The notes under the pieces: generated by a model
Told to the model about the DNA's origin: nothing
Databases searched by the model: none
Seen by the model: only the letters and a program-made list of their open reading frames with translations
Program-made: the position numbers and the translations under genes
Shown: positions 32,925 through 41,082 of the stretch, piece by piece
Position numbering within the stretch: the first letter of the stretch is position 1
How the letters are laid out: every line of letters starts with the position of its first letter
Assembly: GCF_027925445.1 (NCBI RefSeq)
Contig: NZ_AP027149.1
Coordinates: forward strand, 2,802,501 to 2,866,500
Reading direction: 5' to 3'
Source of the DNA: Methylocystis bryophila
GTDB lineage: Bacteria > Pseudomonadota > Alphaproteobacteria > Rhizobiales > Beijerinckiaceae
Length of the DNA: 64,000 nucleotides

Positions 32925-34208
32925 ATGATGAGTCAGTCCGGTTTCTTCACCACCCCGCTTTCGGCTTCCGATCCCGAGGTTTTCAAGGCGATTGAGCTCG
33001 AGCTCGGCCGTCAGCGCGATGAGATCGAGCTGATCGCGTCGGAAAACATCGTCTCGCGCGCGGTGACGGAGGCGCAGGGTTCCGTTCTCACCAATAAATA
33101 CGCCGAGGGCTATCCCGGTAAGCGCTATTACGGCGGCTGCCAGTTCGTGGATATCGCCGAGAATCTGGCGATCGAGCGCGCCAAGCAGCTCTTTGGCTGC
33201 GGCTTCGCCAATGTGCAGCCGAACTCCGGCTCGCAGGCCAATCAGTCTGTCTTCCTCGCGCTCGCGACGCCGGGAGACACGTTCATGGGCCTCGACCTCG
33301 CGGCTGGCGGCCATTTGACGCACGGCTCGCCTGTGAATCTCTCGGGCAAGTGGTTCAAGCCGGTCCCCTATACGGTGCGCAAGGACGACCAGCGCATCGA
33401 CATGGAGCAGGTGGAGCGTCTCGCCAAGGAGCATAAGCCGAAGATCATCATCGCCGGCGGGTCGGGCTATTCGCGCATCTGGGACTTCGCGGGCTTCCGC
33501 AAGATCTGCGACGAGGTCGGCGCCATTTTCATGGTCGACATGGCGCATTTCGCCGGGCTCGTCGCGGCGGGGCTGCACCCGTCGCCCTTCCCGCACGCCC
33601 ATGTCGTCACGACGACGACGCACAAGACGCTGCGCGGCCCGCGCGGCGGCATGGTGCTGACCAATGACGAGGAGATCGCCAAGAAGATCAACTCGGCGGT
33701 CTTCCCGGGCCTGCAGGGCGGCCCGCTGATGCATGTGATCGCCGGCAAGGCCGTGGCCTTCGGCGAGGCCTTGCAGCCCGAGTTCAAAGCCTATCAGCAG
33801 CGCGTCAAGGACAATGCGCAGACGCTTGCGCAGACCCTCGTTGATTCGGGGCTTGCGATCGTCTCGGGGGGCACGGAGAATCATCTGATGCTCGTCGATC
33901 TGCGCCCCAAGAAGATCACTGGCAAGGCTGCGGAAGCCGCGCTCGGCCGCGCGCACATCACCTGCAACAAGAACGGCATCCCCTTCGACCCGGAGAAGCC
34001 CTTCGTGACATCCGGCATTCGTCTCGGCTCGCCGGCGGCGACCTCGCGCGGCTTCGGCACGGCGGAGTTCAAGGCGGTCGGCGGCATGATCGTCGAAGTG
34101 CTGGACGGCCTCTCCGCCAAGGGCGAGGAGGGCAACGCCGCGACGGAAGCCGCGGTGAAGGAGAAAGTCCACGCGCTGACGGCGAAGTTCCCGATCTACG
34201 CTTATTGA
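32925..34208 (+). CDS. glyA: Serine hydroxymethyltransferase
   Basis: The PLP enzyme moves a one-carbon unit between serine and tetrahydrofolate. In serine-cycle methylotrophs it is the entry step for formaldehyde carbon. Conserved parts include ELIASENIVSRAV, NKYAEGYPGKRYYGGCQFVD, the PLP lysine in TTTTHKTLRGPRGG (about residue 230) and TSGIRLGSPAATSRGF near 365. It is 427 residues long. Two ATGs follow TGAGGAAA; the second (32928) has the better spacing. There is no adjacent hpr or sga, so a serine-cycle isoform cannot be told from a housekeeping one here. Confidence 0.97.
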   Translation: MMSQSGFFTTPLSASDPEVFKAIELELGRQRDEIELIASENIVSRAVTEAQGSVLTNKYAEGYPGKRYYGGCQFVDIAENLAIERAKQLFGCGFANVQPNSGSQANQSVFLALATPGDTFMGLDLAAGGHLTHGSPVNLSGKWFKPVPYTVRKDDQRIDMEQVERLAKEHKPKIIIAGGSGYSRIWDFAGFRKICDEVGAIFMVDMAHFAGLVAAGLHPSPFPHAHVVTTTTHKTLRGPRGGMVLTNDEEIAKKINSAVFPGLQGGPLMHVIAGKAVAFGEALQPEFKAYQQRVKDNAQTLAQTLVDSGLAIVSGGTENHLMLVDLRPKKITGKAAEAALGRAHITCNKNGIPFDPEKPFVTSGIRLGSPAATSRGFGTAEFKAVGGMIVEVLDGLSAKGEEGNAATEAAVKEKVHALTAKFPIYAY

Positions 34209-34219
34209 TGGAGCTCGAG

Positions 34220-34245
34220 CCCTCCCTCAGAGACAAGGGGGAGGG
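34220..34245 (+). terminator. GC-rich hairpin after glyA
   Basis: CCCTCCC (34220-34226) and GGGAGGG (34239-34245) enclose a 12-base loop just past the glyA stop. No T-run follows, so termination would be weak or factor-dependent. Confidence 0.4.
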
Positions 34246-34264
34246 CGCGTCCGACTCGCGCGGG

Positions 34265-35404
34265 ATGAAACGCAGGGGGGCCGCAGGCTCTCGCGAAACT
34301 TTGCCGAAAGGGGCGGGGGGCATCGGCACTGCCCACGCGGTAGCGGCGCTCCAGCACGCGATCCATCGTTACTTTATCTGGCTGATCCTTTCGTCCTACG
34401 TTCTCGCCGCCGTCTTTCCCGGACTCGGCCTCTACTTTCGCAGCGCCGAGCTTGGCGCTGTCAGCCTACCGCAGGGCAAAATCGCGGTTTCGCTGCCGCC
34501 GCTGATGCTGGCCTTCCTTCTCTTCAACGCAGGGCTTGGCGTCAGGACCGCCGAATTATCGAGCCTGCTGCGCAAGCCGGGCTTGCTGCTCGCTGGCGCC
34601 GCCACGAATGTCGCCGCGCCGCTGGCCTTCATTGCCAGCGTTAGCCTCCTGTTGGCGTCCTGGAGCAACGCCGACGAGACGCAGCGGATTCTTGCCGGTC
34701 TGGCCCTGGTGGCCTCGATGCCGATCGCGGGGACCTCGACCGCCTGGGCGCAAAACGCCAATGGCAATCTTGCCTTGAGCCTCGGCCTGATCCTGCTGTC
34801 CACCTTATGCAGTCCGATTCTTTCGCCGCTCGCGCTGCACGCGGCAGGCTTCCTCACAACCGGCGACTACTCCGAAGACCTGCATGAGCTGGCCCAAAGC
34901 AGCGCCGGCTCCTTCCTCGGAGTCTGGGTCATTCTCCCGTCTCTGCTAGGGATCGCGACCCATAAACTGCTTGGAGAGCGGCGGGCGGCTTCACTTTCTC
35001 CCTACATGAAGATCATCAATTCCGTGGTCTTGCTGCTACTCAACTATTCGAACGCTTCGCTGAGCCTGCCGAGCCTCGTTGCTCAGCCCGATTTCGATTA
35101 TCTCGCGGTCATGGTCGGCGTCGTGGTCGCCCTCTGCTTCTCGATGTTCGCGGCTGGCTATCTCCTGTCGCGGGCCTTTCGCACGGAGCGCGCCGCCATG
35201 GCGTCGTTGATGTTTGGACTCGGCATGAACAATAATGGCGCGGGGCTGGTTCTCGCCTCGCTCGAGCTGACCGATCATCCCGGCGTGATGCTGCCGATCA
35301 TCTGCTACAATCTCGTCCAGCATTTCGGCGCGTCGCTCGCCGATCGCCTAATCGCCCGCGGCGGGTTCTCGAGGCCGCATGAGGAGCGCGCTCAGACCGA
35401 GTGA
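34265..35404 (+). CDS. Bile acid:sodium symporter (BASS) family transporter
   Basis: A membrane protein of about nine or ten hydrophobic helices. Family-like features are the early FPGLGLYFRSAELG, LPPLMLAFLLFNAGLGVR, the discontinuous helix with MPIAGTSTAWAQNANGNLALSLG and LSTLCSPILSPLALH, and the repeat of that motif at FGLGMNNNGAGLVLASLEL. It would import or export an organic anion with sodium. The start is uncertain: an ATG at 34208 overlaps the glyA stop but lies before a hairpin and non-protein-like sequence; ATG 34265 is used here, and the conserved part begins near 34350. Confidence 0.82.
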   Translation: MKRRGAAGSRETLPKGAGGIGTAHAVAALQHAIHRYFIWLILSSYVLAAVFPGLGLYFRSAELGAVSLPQGKIAVSLPPLMLAFLLFNAGLGVRTAELSSLLRKPGLLLAGAATNVAAPLAFIASVSLLLASWSNADETQRILAGLALVASMPIAGTSTAWAQNANGNLALSLGLILLSTLCSPILSPLALHAAGFLTTGDYSEDLHELAQSSAGSFLGVWVILPSLLGIATHKLLGERRAASLSPYMKIINSVVLLLLNYSNASLSLPSLVAQPDFDYLAVMVGVVVALCFSMFAAGYLLSRAFRTERAAMASLMFGLGMNNNGAGLVLASLELTDHPGVMLPIICYNLVQHFGASLADRLIARGGFSRPHEERAQTE

Positions 35405-35728
35405 GCTTGGGCGTCGTCAGCCACCTTTGTTTGCCCGGGCGAGGTTGAGCGCGAGCAATTTTTCCAGCTCCTGCGCCGCCGCCCGCTCGGTCAGCACATG
35501 ATTCTTCCATTTTCTGATAACTTTCGCGGGCTCGTGCCTCTGGCGGGGAGCGAAGACCCGAGACTGTCCGATCTTCTTGGAGAGAGAAGGCAGGGGCGAG
35601 GCGCTGGGTTATTCAAGAGGAATCGGACTCCCGCTGTCCAGACCATCGTGAGCTTGGCTTGCTTTCCTGCCTTGCCGTCGCCCGCCGCGATGGGTAAGCA
35701 GATCAATCCCGCTCGAGAAGACGCAGTC
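35405..35728. other. 324-base spacer with a possible C-terminal gene remnant
   Basis: On the minus strand one frame ending at a TGA (35417-35419) reads like a protein C-terminus (TERAAAQELEKLLALNLARA), but no convincing start precedes it. The nrdR promoter must also lie here. Confidence 0.35.
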
Positions 35729-36220
35729 ATGCGCTGTCCCTATTGCAGCTCGCCCGACACGCAGGTGAAGGATTCGCGCCCCGCCGAGGATAATTCGGCG
35801 ATCCGGCGTCGCCGCGTCTGTCCCGACTGCGGCGGGCGCTTCACGACCTTCGAGCGCGTGCAGCTGCGCGAGCTTGTGGTGGTCAAGAAATCCGGGCGGC
35901 GCGCGCCTTTCGATCGCGACAAGCTGATGCGCTCGGTCGAGATCGCCTTGCGCAAGCGGCCGGTCGATCCCGAGCGCGTCGAACGCATGGTCAATGGAAT
36001 CGTGCGCCAGTTGGAGAATTCCGGCGAGCCCGAGGTCGAGAGCGCGCGGATCGGCGAGCTGGTGATCGAGGGCCTGCGCGCGCTCGATCCCGTCGCCTAT
36101 GTGCGCTTCGCCTCGGTCTACCGCGACTTTCGCGAGGCGCGCGACTTCAACACCTTGATCGACGAGCTGGAGAGCGCCGGCGCTTGGCAGACGGACGCGG
36201 CCCCCGAGAAAAAGCTCTAA
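35729..36220 (+). CDS. nrdR: Transcriptional repressor NrdR
   Basis: 163 residues: an N-terminal zinc ribbon (MRCPYCSSPDTQVKDSRP ... CPDCGGRFTTFE) and an ATP-cone domain (VVKKSGRRAPFDRDKLMRSVEIAL). It represses ribonucleotide reductase genes when dATP is abundant. The frame is open from 35498, but the ATG at 35729 begins with the invariant ribbon. In many alphaproteobacteria nrdR follows glyA and precedes ribD; here a transporter is inserted after glyA and a PfkB kinase follows. Confidence 0.96.
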   Translation: MRCPYCSSPDTQVKDSRPAEDNSAIRRRRVCPDCGGRFTTFERVQLRELVVVKKSGRRAPFDRDKLMRSVEIALRKRPVDPERVERMVNGIVRQLENSGEPEVESARIGELVIEGLRALDPVAYVRFASVYRDFREARDFNTLIDELESAGAWQTDAAPEKKL

Positions 36221-36320
36221 GCCGCCGCGTCATAAGTCTGAGAGACTTTTCGCCGAGCCTCAGACCCTTCATAATCAACCGGCTTCCCGCCCGCGAGCGC
36301 CGCAAACGAAGGATGAAGCC

Positions 36321-37214
36321 TTGGACGCTCTTTTTATCGGCCATTCCTATATCGACGTGACGATGCTCGCTCCCTGCCTGCCGCAGGGCGACGAGAAGGC
36401 GATCGCGCAGGACTATGCCGTCTCATTTGGCGGCAACGCCGCCACTGCCGCCTTTTGTTGCGCCAAGCTCGGGACGCCGCCCGATCTCCTCGCTCCGCTG
36501 GCCCGAGACTGGCTTGCGCATATGTTCCAGGACATGGCCGCGACCTTCGGGCTGCGCCTGCACACGCGTCGCGTCGCGCGCTCCTCGCTCTCCTTCGTGT
36601 TTCCGCAGGAGGGCAAGCGCGCCATATTGCGCGCGCGGGACGATCACTATTTGCAGGATTTTCCGCGCCTCGACATCACGTCGGCGAGGCTCCTGCATCT
36701 CGATGGACATATGCCCGACGCAGCCATGCATTACGCTAGGGCGGCGCGGGAGAAGGGCATTCTGGTCTCGCTCGACGGCGGCGCGCTGCGCCCGGGGCTC
36801 ATCGAGCTCCTTGACTTCGTCGACGTGGCGATCGTGGCGATGGACCTCTGCCACAAGATGCGGCTCTCCGAGGAAGAGATGCTCGACTTTCTCACGAGCA
36901 AGGGCGTGCGCATAGCGGGAGTCACCGACGGCGCGCGCGGCCTTCTCTGGCGCGAAGGCGGCGGCGCCCCGCAGCGTCAGATCGCGCTCAGCGTGCCGAG
37001 AGAGCGAATCATCGACACATCGGGCGCAGGCGACGTCTTCCACGGCGCCTATTGCGCCTCCTACCTCGATAATCCCGACGCGCCCTGGAGCGAGCACTTC
37101 GACTTCGCTCGCGCGGCCTCCGCGCATAAGGTGCAGCACCTCGGAAATGAGGCGGGGCTACCGTCTAAGGCCGATATTCTCTTGGCGCAGAGGCGTTACG
37201 GCGAGGCGGCGTGA
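36321..37214 (+). CDS. PfkB-family carbohydrate kinase
   Basis: 297 residues in the ribokinase fold. The N-terminus (FIGHSYIDVTMLA) and the glycine motif SFGGNAATAAFCCAKLG form the sugar site; the C-terminal signature DTSGAGDVFHGAY (about residues 230-242) holds the catalytic Asp and anion hole. The best start is a TTG at 36321 behind AAGGATGAAG; no in-frame ATG precedes it. Substrate unknown. Relatives phosphorylate sulfofructose, fructose or nucleosides. Confidence 0.85.
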   Translation: MDALFIGHSYIDVTMLAPCLPQGDEKAIAQDYAVSFGGNAATAAFCCAKLGTPPDLLAPLARDWLAHMFQDMAATFGLRLHTRRVARSSLSFVFPQEGKRAILRARDDHYLQDFPRLDITSARLLHLDGHMPDAAMHYARAAREKGILVSLDGGALRPGLIELLDFVDVAIVAMDLCHKMRLSEEEMLDFLTSKGVRIAGVTDGARGLLWREGGGAPQRQIALSVPRERIIDTSGAGDVFHGAYCASYLDNPDAPWSEHFDFARAASAHKVQHLGNEAGLPSKADILLAQRRYGEAA

Positions 37215-37316
37215 GCGCTTCCGCGCCGCGAAATCGGGCCGGATTGAAAGCAGTCAGCGATTTACGCCAAAAGGGGTTGGCAAGCCGCGTCGCCGCTTGC
37301 TATATGCGCCGGACGT

Positions 37317-37392
37317 TCCCCGATAGCTCAGCTGGTAGAGCACGCGACTGTTAATCGCTAGGTCGTAGGTTCGAGTCCTACTCGGGGAGCCA
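37317..37392 (+). tRNA. tRNA-Asn (anticodon GTT)
   Basis: Acceptor TCCCCGA pairs with TCGGGGA; the anticodon loop is CTGTTAA with GTT at 34-36; the T-arm contains GGTTCGAGTCC; G73 and encoded CCA follow. Confidence 0.97.
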
Positions 37393-37423
37393 GTCGCCTT
37401 TGTTGCTGGGCGATAGCGTTGCT

Positions 37424-37515
37424 GGAGAGGTGGCAGAGCCTGGTTGAATGCACCGCACTCGAAATGCGGCATACGGGAAACCGTATCGGGGGTTCGAATC
37501 CCTCCCTCTCCGCCA
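37424..37515 (+). tRNA. tRNA-Ser (anticodon CGA)
   Basis: A class II tRNA of 92 bases: acceptor GGAGAGG/CCTCTCC, anticodon loop CTCGAAA (CGA), long variable arm with the CATACGG/CCGTAT stem, T-arm GGTTCGAATCC, G73 and CCA. Confidence 0.97.
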
Positions 37516-37557
37516 TTCGCCGCGCATTCGGCGAAGTCTGACTTCGCGGCGCATGTT

Positions 37558-38224
37558 TTGACGAAGCTCCGCGCGGCGCTCGTCGCGCCCGCTCTGCTCC
37601 TCGGCATGGCGTCAAGCGCTACGGCCTGGCGCGACTTCGCCGCTGTCCCTCAGCGCAAGCGGCTTCGGAGATGTCAGCGATAAGACGCCTTTCACAGAGC
37701 AGGCGATCGCCTCGGCGCTTCCCGGATTTGAAATTAAGAAAACAACGGATGGAAGAGAGGACACGAGCTGGACCGCCTTCGTCGCCGAGCGGGATGGCTT
37801 GAAAGTTCTCCTCGGCCCCGGTGAGGGGAAATCCGAAGGCGAAAGGTTCCACACTCGTCTCCTGAGGAATGCTGAGGGTCCGAAAGGTTTCTTCCTGGAA
37901 GGCGGGAATGGTCGCGTCGGCTATCTGAAAGTTTCCGGCCCGAAAGGCGCGACGGTCGCGGGGATCAGAATCGGCGAAAAATTCTCTGATGTGTATGGCG
38001 AAGCCGCCCCGATCACGGGGGCCGCGAGCGGCGCCAACTGTGTCGCCGGCCTGGAGGAACTCCAGGACTCTATCCTGTGCGCGGCTCCCGGACTCCCTCA
38101 CGTCATTCTGCAATTTCAGTCCAATCGCGGGGAAATCCCCGAACTCGCCGAACCCTTTTTCCGCAAGAAACTGAATTCCTGGATTCTGCGCGCCCTGGCG
38201 CTCCGCTTTACGCCAGCCGATTAG
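37558..38224 (+). pseudogene. Frameshifted exported protein, DUF1131-like
   Basis: Frame 1 from a TTG at 37558 encodes a signal peptide (LRAALVAPALLLGMASSATA) and runs to a stop at 37681. From about 37649, another frame carries the mature part without a start codon: SASGFGDVSDKTPF, AIASALPGFEIKK, GIRIGEKFSDVYG and GLEELQDSILCAAPGLPH, ending at 38224. Joining them needs one missing base near 37649. The mature part resembles the DUF1131 (YfeY-like) family in the ALPGFEI and DVYG/C...LCAAP blocks; this is tentative. It is a broken gene or a sequencing error. It follows tRNA-Ser by 42 bases. Confidence 0.7.
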
Positions 38225-38252
38225 GTTGCTGCGCTCAAGCTCAACCAAGCTT

Positions 38253-38270
38253 CAACATGCCGACATGTTG
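38253..38270. terminator. Hairpin between convergent genes
   Basis: CAACATG (38253-38259) and CATGTTG (38264-38270) enclose CCGA, with outer CAAGC/GCTTG bases extending the stem. It separates the converging DUF1131-like remnant and the NADAR cluster. Confidence 0.45.
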
Positions 38271-38308
38271 CTTGAGAAATTGGCGCGCGTATCACCACTT
38301 CCATGTGG

Positions 38309-38878
38309 TCAGTTATAGCTGGCTCTGAAGTCGGCTGACCCGTTTGGGAAGCCGGTCGAATCTTCAGTTCTCCTTAGTTGATCGCGAACTTCCATGATCA
38401 CGCGACCGGCCCAATTGAACCCCTGGCCGTCCGGCCCGGTTCCCCAAAACGGCTCGGACGGAGAGTCTTCAATCAGTTCGGCGTCACCTGTTGCGAGCAG
38501 CAGTGCTGCAAGGTCGGGATTTTGGGAGAATTTTGCCAAGTCGGCGCGCCGCATGATCTCGAGTTTGACGTCATGCCAATCTGGCCGTGGCATGACGCTG
38601 TTCTTCCGAAACCAGGACTGCTGCGCCGAGCGCCCGGGCGCCATCGGTTGAGCGGCAAGACGCTTGGCGAGACCGGGCGTTTCCGCAGCGCGTATGGCCG
38701 CCCGGTAGTCTGGGTGATCCGACTTTTGAGCCTGGTAGAAATGCTCCACCGTCACCCAATGATCGTTATCGAGCGTGATGGGCGAGGGGTGGAAGTGGGA
38801 GAGAAAGCCGAAGGCTGCGTGATCCCTCGAAAAATACAGGATGCGGCCATCGGCCGGAACGGGTGCTGACTCAATCAC
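38309..38878 (-). CDS. NADAR (YbiA-like) protein 1
   Basis: A close match to the NADAR/YbiA family. The N-terminus GRILYFSRDHAAFGFLSHF and LDNDHWVTVEHFYQAQKS carry the family's early residues including the conserved Glu-His; LLLATGDAELIED, then PFWGTGPDGQGFNWAGRVIM and LREQL-like EVRDQL complete the fold. NADAR enzymes remove ADP-ribose from guanine in nucleic acids, and some act on riboflavin pathway intermediates. The GTG at 38878 has GAGG 7 bases upstream and overlaps the end of the preceding TPR frame (38871), so it is the last gene of a coupled operon. The frame stays open to 39277, but that part encodes another protein in another frame. 189 residues. Confidence 0.88.
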   Translation of the reverse strand: MIESAPVPADGRILYFSRDHAAFGFLSHFHPSPITLDNDHWVTVEHFYQAQKSDHPDYRAAIRAAETPGLAKRLAAQPMAPGRSAQQSWFRKNSVMPRPDWHDVKLEIMRRADLAKFSQNPDLAALLLATGDAELIEDSPSEPFWGTGPDGQGFNWAGRVIMEVRDQLRRTEDSTGFPNGSADFRASYN

Positions 38879-39268
38879 GATGGGCCTCGATACCGGGGGG
38901 AGACGACAGCCTGAGAGATTTCGCCTTAGCCGTGTCACTAATGCTTTGATCCTCCTCGCCATGACGATCATAACTTCTCGAACGGTTCTGGTAAGCCTCG
39001 GCATAATTCGGATCGAGCCCGATCGCCTTGCTGTAGCCGGGGATTGCCTGGATTTTGTCCCCCATTGTGGCGTGGGCGACGCCCCGGCCTTCGTAGGCGA
39101 GCGCGGATTTTCCACTTGCGGAGGCGCAACCAGAGCCCGGCTTCGCCAGAGCCTGGCCTGATCGAAGTCATAGGCTACGCCTTCGGCGGTCTGGCTATGA
39201 TCCGCCAACCACTCGTATTCCGAGGCCCGCGCCAGGCATTCGGCGCGCGAAAGGTTGACGGGAGTCAT
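38871..39268 (-). pseudogene. Small TPR protein with one frameshift
   Basis: The ATG at 39268 overlaps the stop of the previous gene (ATGA) and opens a helical frame (SRAECLARASEYEWLADHSQ, VAYDFDQARLWRSRALVA). Between about 39105 and 39130 the coding character passes to another frame, which reads ALAYEGRGVAHATMGDKIQA, YSKAIGLDPNYAEAYQNRSR and SISDTAKAKSL, two classic TPR helix pairs, and stops at 38871. An intact version would have about 130 residues. The overlaps at both ends show it belonged to the NADAR operon. Mutation, programmed shift and sequencing error cannot be told apart here. Confidence 0.65.
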
Positions 39269-39537
39269 ACGTCGCATTTGCCAGCTCCGAGTTGTCCTTT
39301 GCGATCATCACCCGAGACGACCCGGGCTTGCCTTTCGTGAGCGGCCAGCGCGGCTTTTGATTCCGCCACGCGCGCTGATCTGTGAGCCCGACATGTCGCC
39401 AAACGCGAGTTGAATCGGGTCCAACGCAATCGAGCAACATCAGGAGCAGTCATGAATTGGCTCGCCTGAATGAGCAACTCCGCAAACGCCAGGTCGGGCG
39501 AGGCGGCATGGCTTTCATGACTGTCCGGGGTTGTCAT
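39265..39537 (-). CDS. 90-residue protein of the NADAR operon
   Basis: The start codon overlaps the stop of NADAR protein 2 (ATGA at 39534-39537), and its own stop overlaps the next ATG (ATGA at 39265-39268). This double coupling is the main support. The protein is Ala-, Arg- and His-rich and mostly helical (SPDLAFAELLIQASQFMTAP, RVAESKAALAAHERQARVV), with no membrane segment. I do not recognise a family. It may be an accessory subunit of the neighbouring enzymes. Confidence 0.6.
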   Translation of the reverse strand: MTTPDSHESHAASPDLAFAELLIQASQFMTAPDVARLRWTRFNSRLATCRAHRSARVAESKAALAAHERQARVVSGDDRKGQLGAGKCDV

Positions 39538-40166
39538 GAGGCCCCGGTCTCGCGGTTCTTCAGCCAGCTTCGGACGCGCATCCAGATCTCTGCCATGAGG
39601 GCGCCCGGAATCGTCTTGCTGTCGCGCCGGACACGATGGGTGAGCGGGCGCTCGCCAGTTGAAAGCAAGGCTTTCTGTGCCGGAAGATGCTGGGTGAATT
39701 TCGCTCGGCAGGCCTGCAGCATGAGCGCGCGATGGTTAGCGCTGCCGGCGACATAAGTTCGCCCGTCATAGCTGAAAGTCGCCGGCGTCGGTCCCTTCGG
39801 CGCCGCAAATTTGGCGTCGCGTCCCGAAAGCGCCGCAACGCGTCGTCGATCTTCCTCCAAAGGATACTTCAGGCCCTGCCAAAAGCCCTCGATGCTCGCA
39901 TAGGTTTTGTCTCTCAGCGTGAAGGGAGTTTCGGCCAGATTGCTGATCGGCAGCCATTGTTCCTCAATGTCGTAGACAATATTGATCGGTTCGCGACAGG
40001 CCTCTTCGCGTGGGCCGAGATCACGGAGGGCGCCGCCCTTTGCGGACCCTCCGTCGAAGTAGAACACGTGACCCCGGGTCGTCTCGCTCCACGCTGCGAA
40101 TTGGGCGCGCTCATCTTCGGTTTCAGCGGCGAAGACGAGAATTCCGGTCTTAAGAATGACGCGCAT
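39534..40166 (-). CDS. NADAR-like protein 2 with N-terminal extension
   Basis: 210 residues. The first 85 form a separate part (ILVFAAETEDERAQFAAWS, HVFYFDGGSAKGG) without a recognised family. The rest follows the NADAR plan: PISNLAETPFTLRDKTYASIEG with FWQGLKY keeps the Ser-Asn, Glu and Gln-x-x-Lys positions, and LLSTGERPLTHRVRRDS matches the ATG-x-x-x-L segment. The terminal WG(D/T)G block of YbiA is absent. It shares the STGE-x-PLTHR variant with protein 3, so these two are a divergent subgroup. It is followed by the 90-residue gene with an ATGA overlap. Confidence 0.6.
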   Translation of the reverse strand: MRVILKTGILVFAAETEDERAQFAAWSETTRGHVFYFDGGSAKGGALRDLGPREEACREPINIVYDIEEQWLPISNLAETPFTLRDKTYASIEGFWQGLKYPLEEDRRRVAALSGRDAKFAAPKGPTPATFSYDGRTYVAGSANHRALMLQACRAKFTQHLPAQKALLSTGERPLTHRVRRDSKTIPGALMAEIWMRVRSWLKNRETGAS

Positions 40167-40467
40167 CGTAAAATCTCGTTGGCTGAGGGAGGCTCAGTTG
40201 ACGGTTGGTATCCGAGTCACTTTGGCACGCCCAGCCTCCGTCACAGCCTTGATCTCGGCATTCGCCCGGAGGGGCATGGGGCAGGCTCTGGGCTTCGCAA
40301 AGCCGTGGATCGGCCGAACTCTCCTGAATGATCGCCTTACACAGCGGAAACTGGCTGTGTTTGGGCCATGATGATTGAGACCGACACGCCTTCAAATCCA
40401 GGAGCCGACGAATTGAGCGCCGCCACCGCCAAATGACCGGCGGCCTCTGCAAATACAACTAATTGAT
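40167..40467. other. 301-base spacer inside the NADAR cluster
   Basis: No convincing gene on either strand. It may carry a promoter for the lower part of the cluster. Confidence 0.35.
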
Positions 40468-41019
40468 TTAGCACGGAAAACTCACAAGATAGTAATGCCG
40501 CCAGAGTGGTTGAGCCGAAAAGCCTCCACACTGCAACTCTCCTAAATGCGCGCTTGCGCGCCACGCGACAGATTGTTCGCCCGCAGGAAGCGCGACCTCG
40601 TCGCTCTCATCGTAGACAACGCCGCGCGAATTCCAAACCATGCCGCCCCAATTGAACACGGCGATGCGCGGGCTCTCGTTGCGTGGCAGTCCAGCGACCA
40701 CGCGCTCGTAATAGGGTAGCGCGACGACGAAGTGGAGGACGTCTCCAAGGACCGCGCAGCTGCGCAAGAAGATGGTTGGATAGAGGCAAACCAGGACGGC
40801 CGCGACGGGAAGCGCGGCGCACGCCAGGGAAGATTTCCAGAGCCCGCGAGCCGCAAAGCGGACGCACAGGATCAGCGACCGGGCAGCGACAAGCGCCCAT
40901 AGCAGAAGCAGAAGCGGGACGCCGATCAAAACATAGATCGGGTTTGCGGCGAGCGGCGACGCCCCCAACAGGATAAGGCAGAACGGGACGCCAATCCCGT
41001 AACGAAGAACGGATCGCAT
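40468..41019 (-). CDS. Membrane protein of the NADAR cluster
   Basis: 183 residues. Three to four hydrophobic helices occupy residues 8-25, 28-50, 65-90 and about 95-110, followed by a soluble C-terminal domain (IAVFNWGGMVWNSRGVVYDE, QSVAWRASAHLG, PLWRHYYLVSFPC) that may face the cytoplasm or periplasm. No family recognised. It lies between NADAR proteins 3 and 2 on the same strand, 63 bases after protein 3. Confidence 0.6.
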   Translation of the reverse strand: MRSVLRYGIGVPFCLILLGASPLAANPIYVLIGVPLLLLLWALVAARSLILCVRFAARGLWKSSLACAALPVAAVLVCLYPTIFLRSCAVLGDVLHFVVALPYYERVVAGLPRNESPRIAVFNWGGMVWNSRGVVYDESDEVALPAGEQSVAWRASAHLGELQCGGFSAQPLWRHYYLVSFPC

Positions 41020-41082
41020 TTTGACACTCTGGAACTGATTCGGCTGCGGCCTCAGAATCAGACGGACGCATCTTCGTAGTTT

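Noticed and set aside
40150..40458. Leftward open frame in the NADAR cluster spacer
   Set aside because: No ribosome site, overlaps the start of NADAR protein 2, and the sequence is not protein-like.
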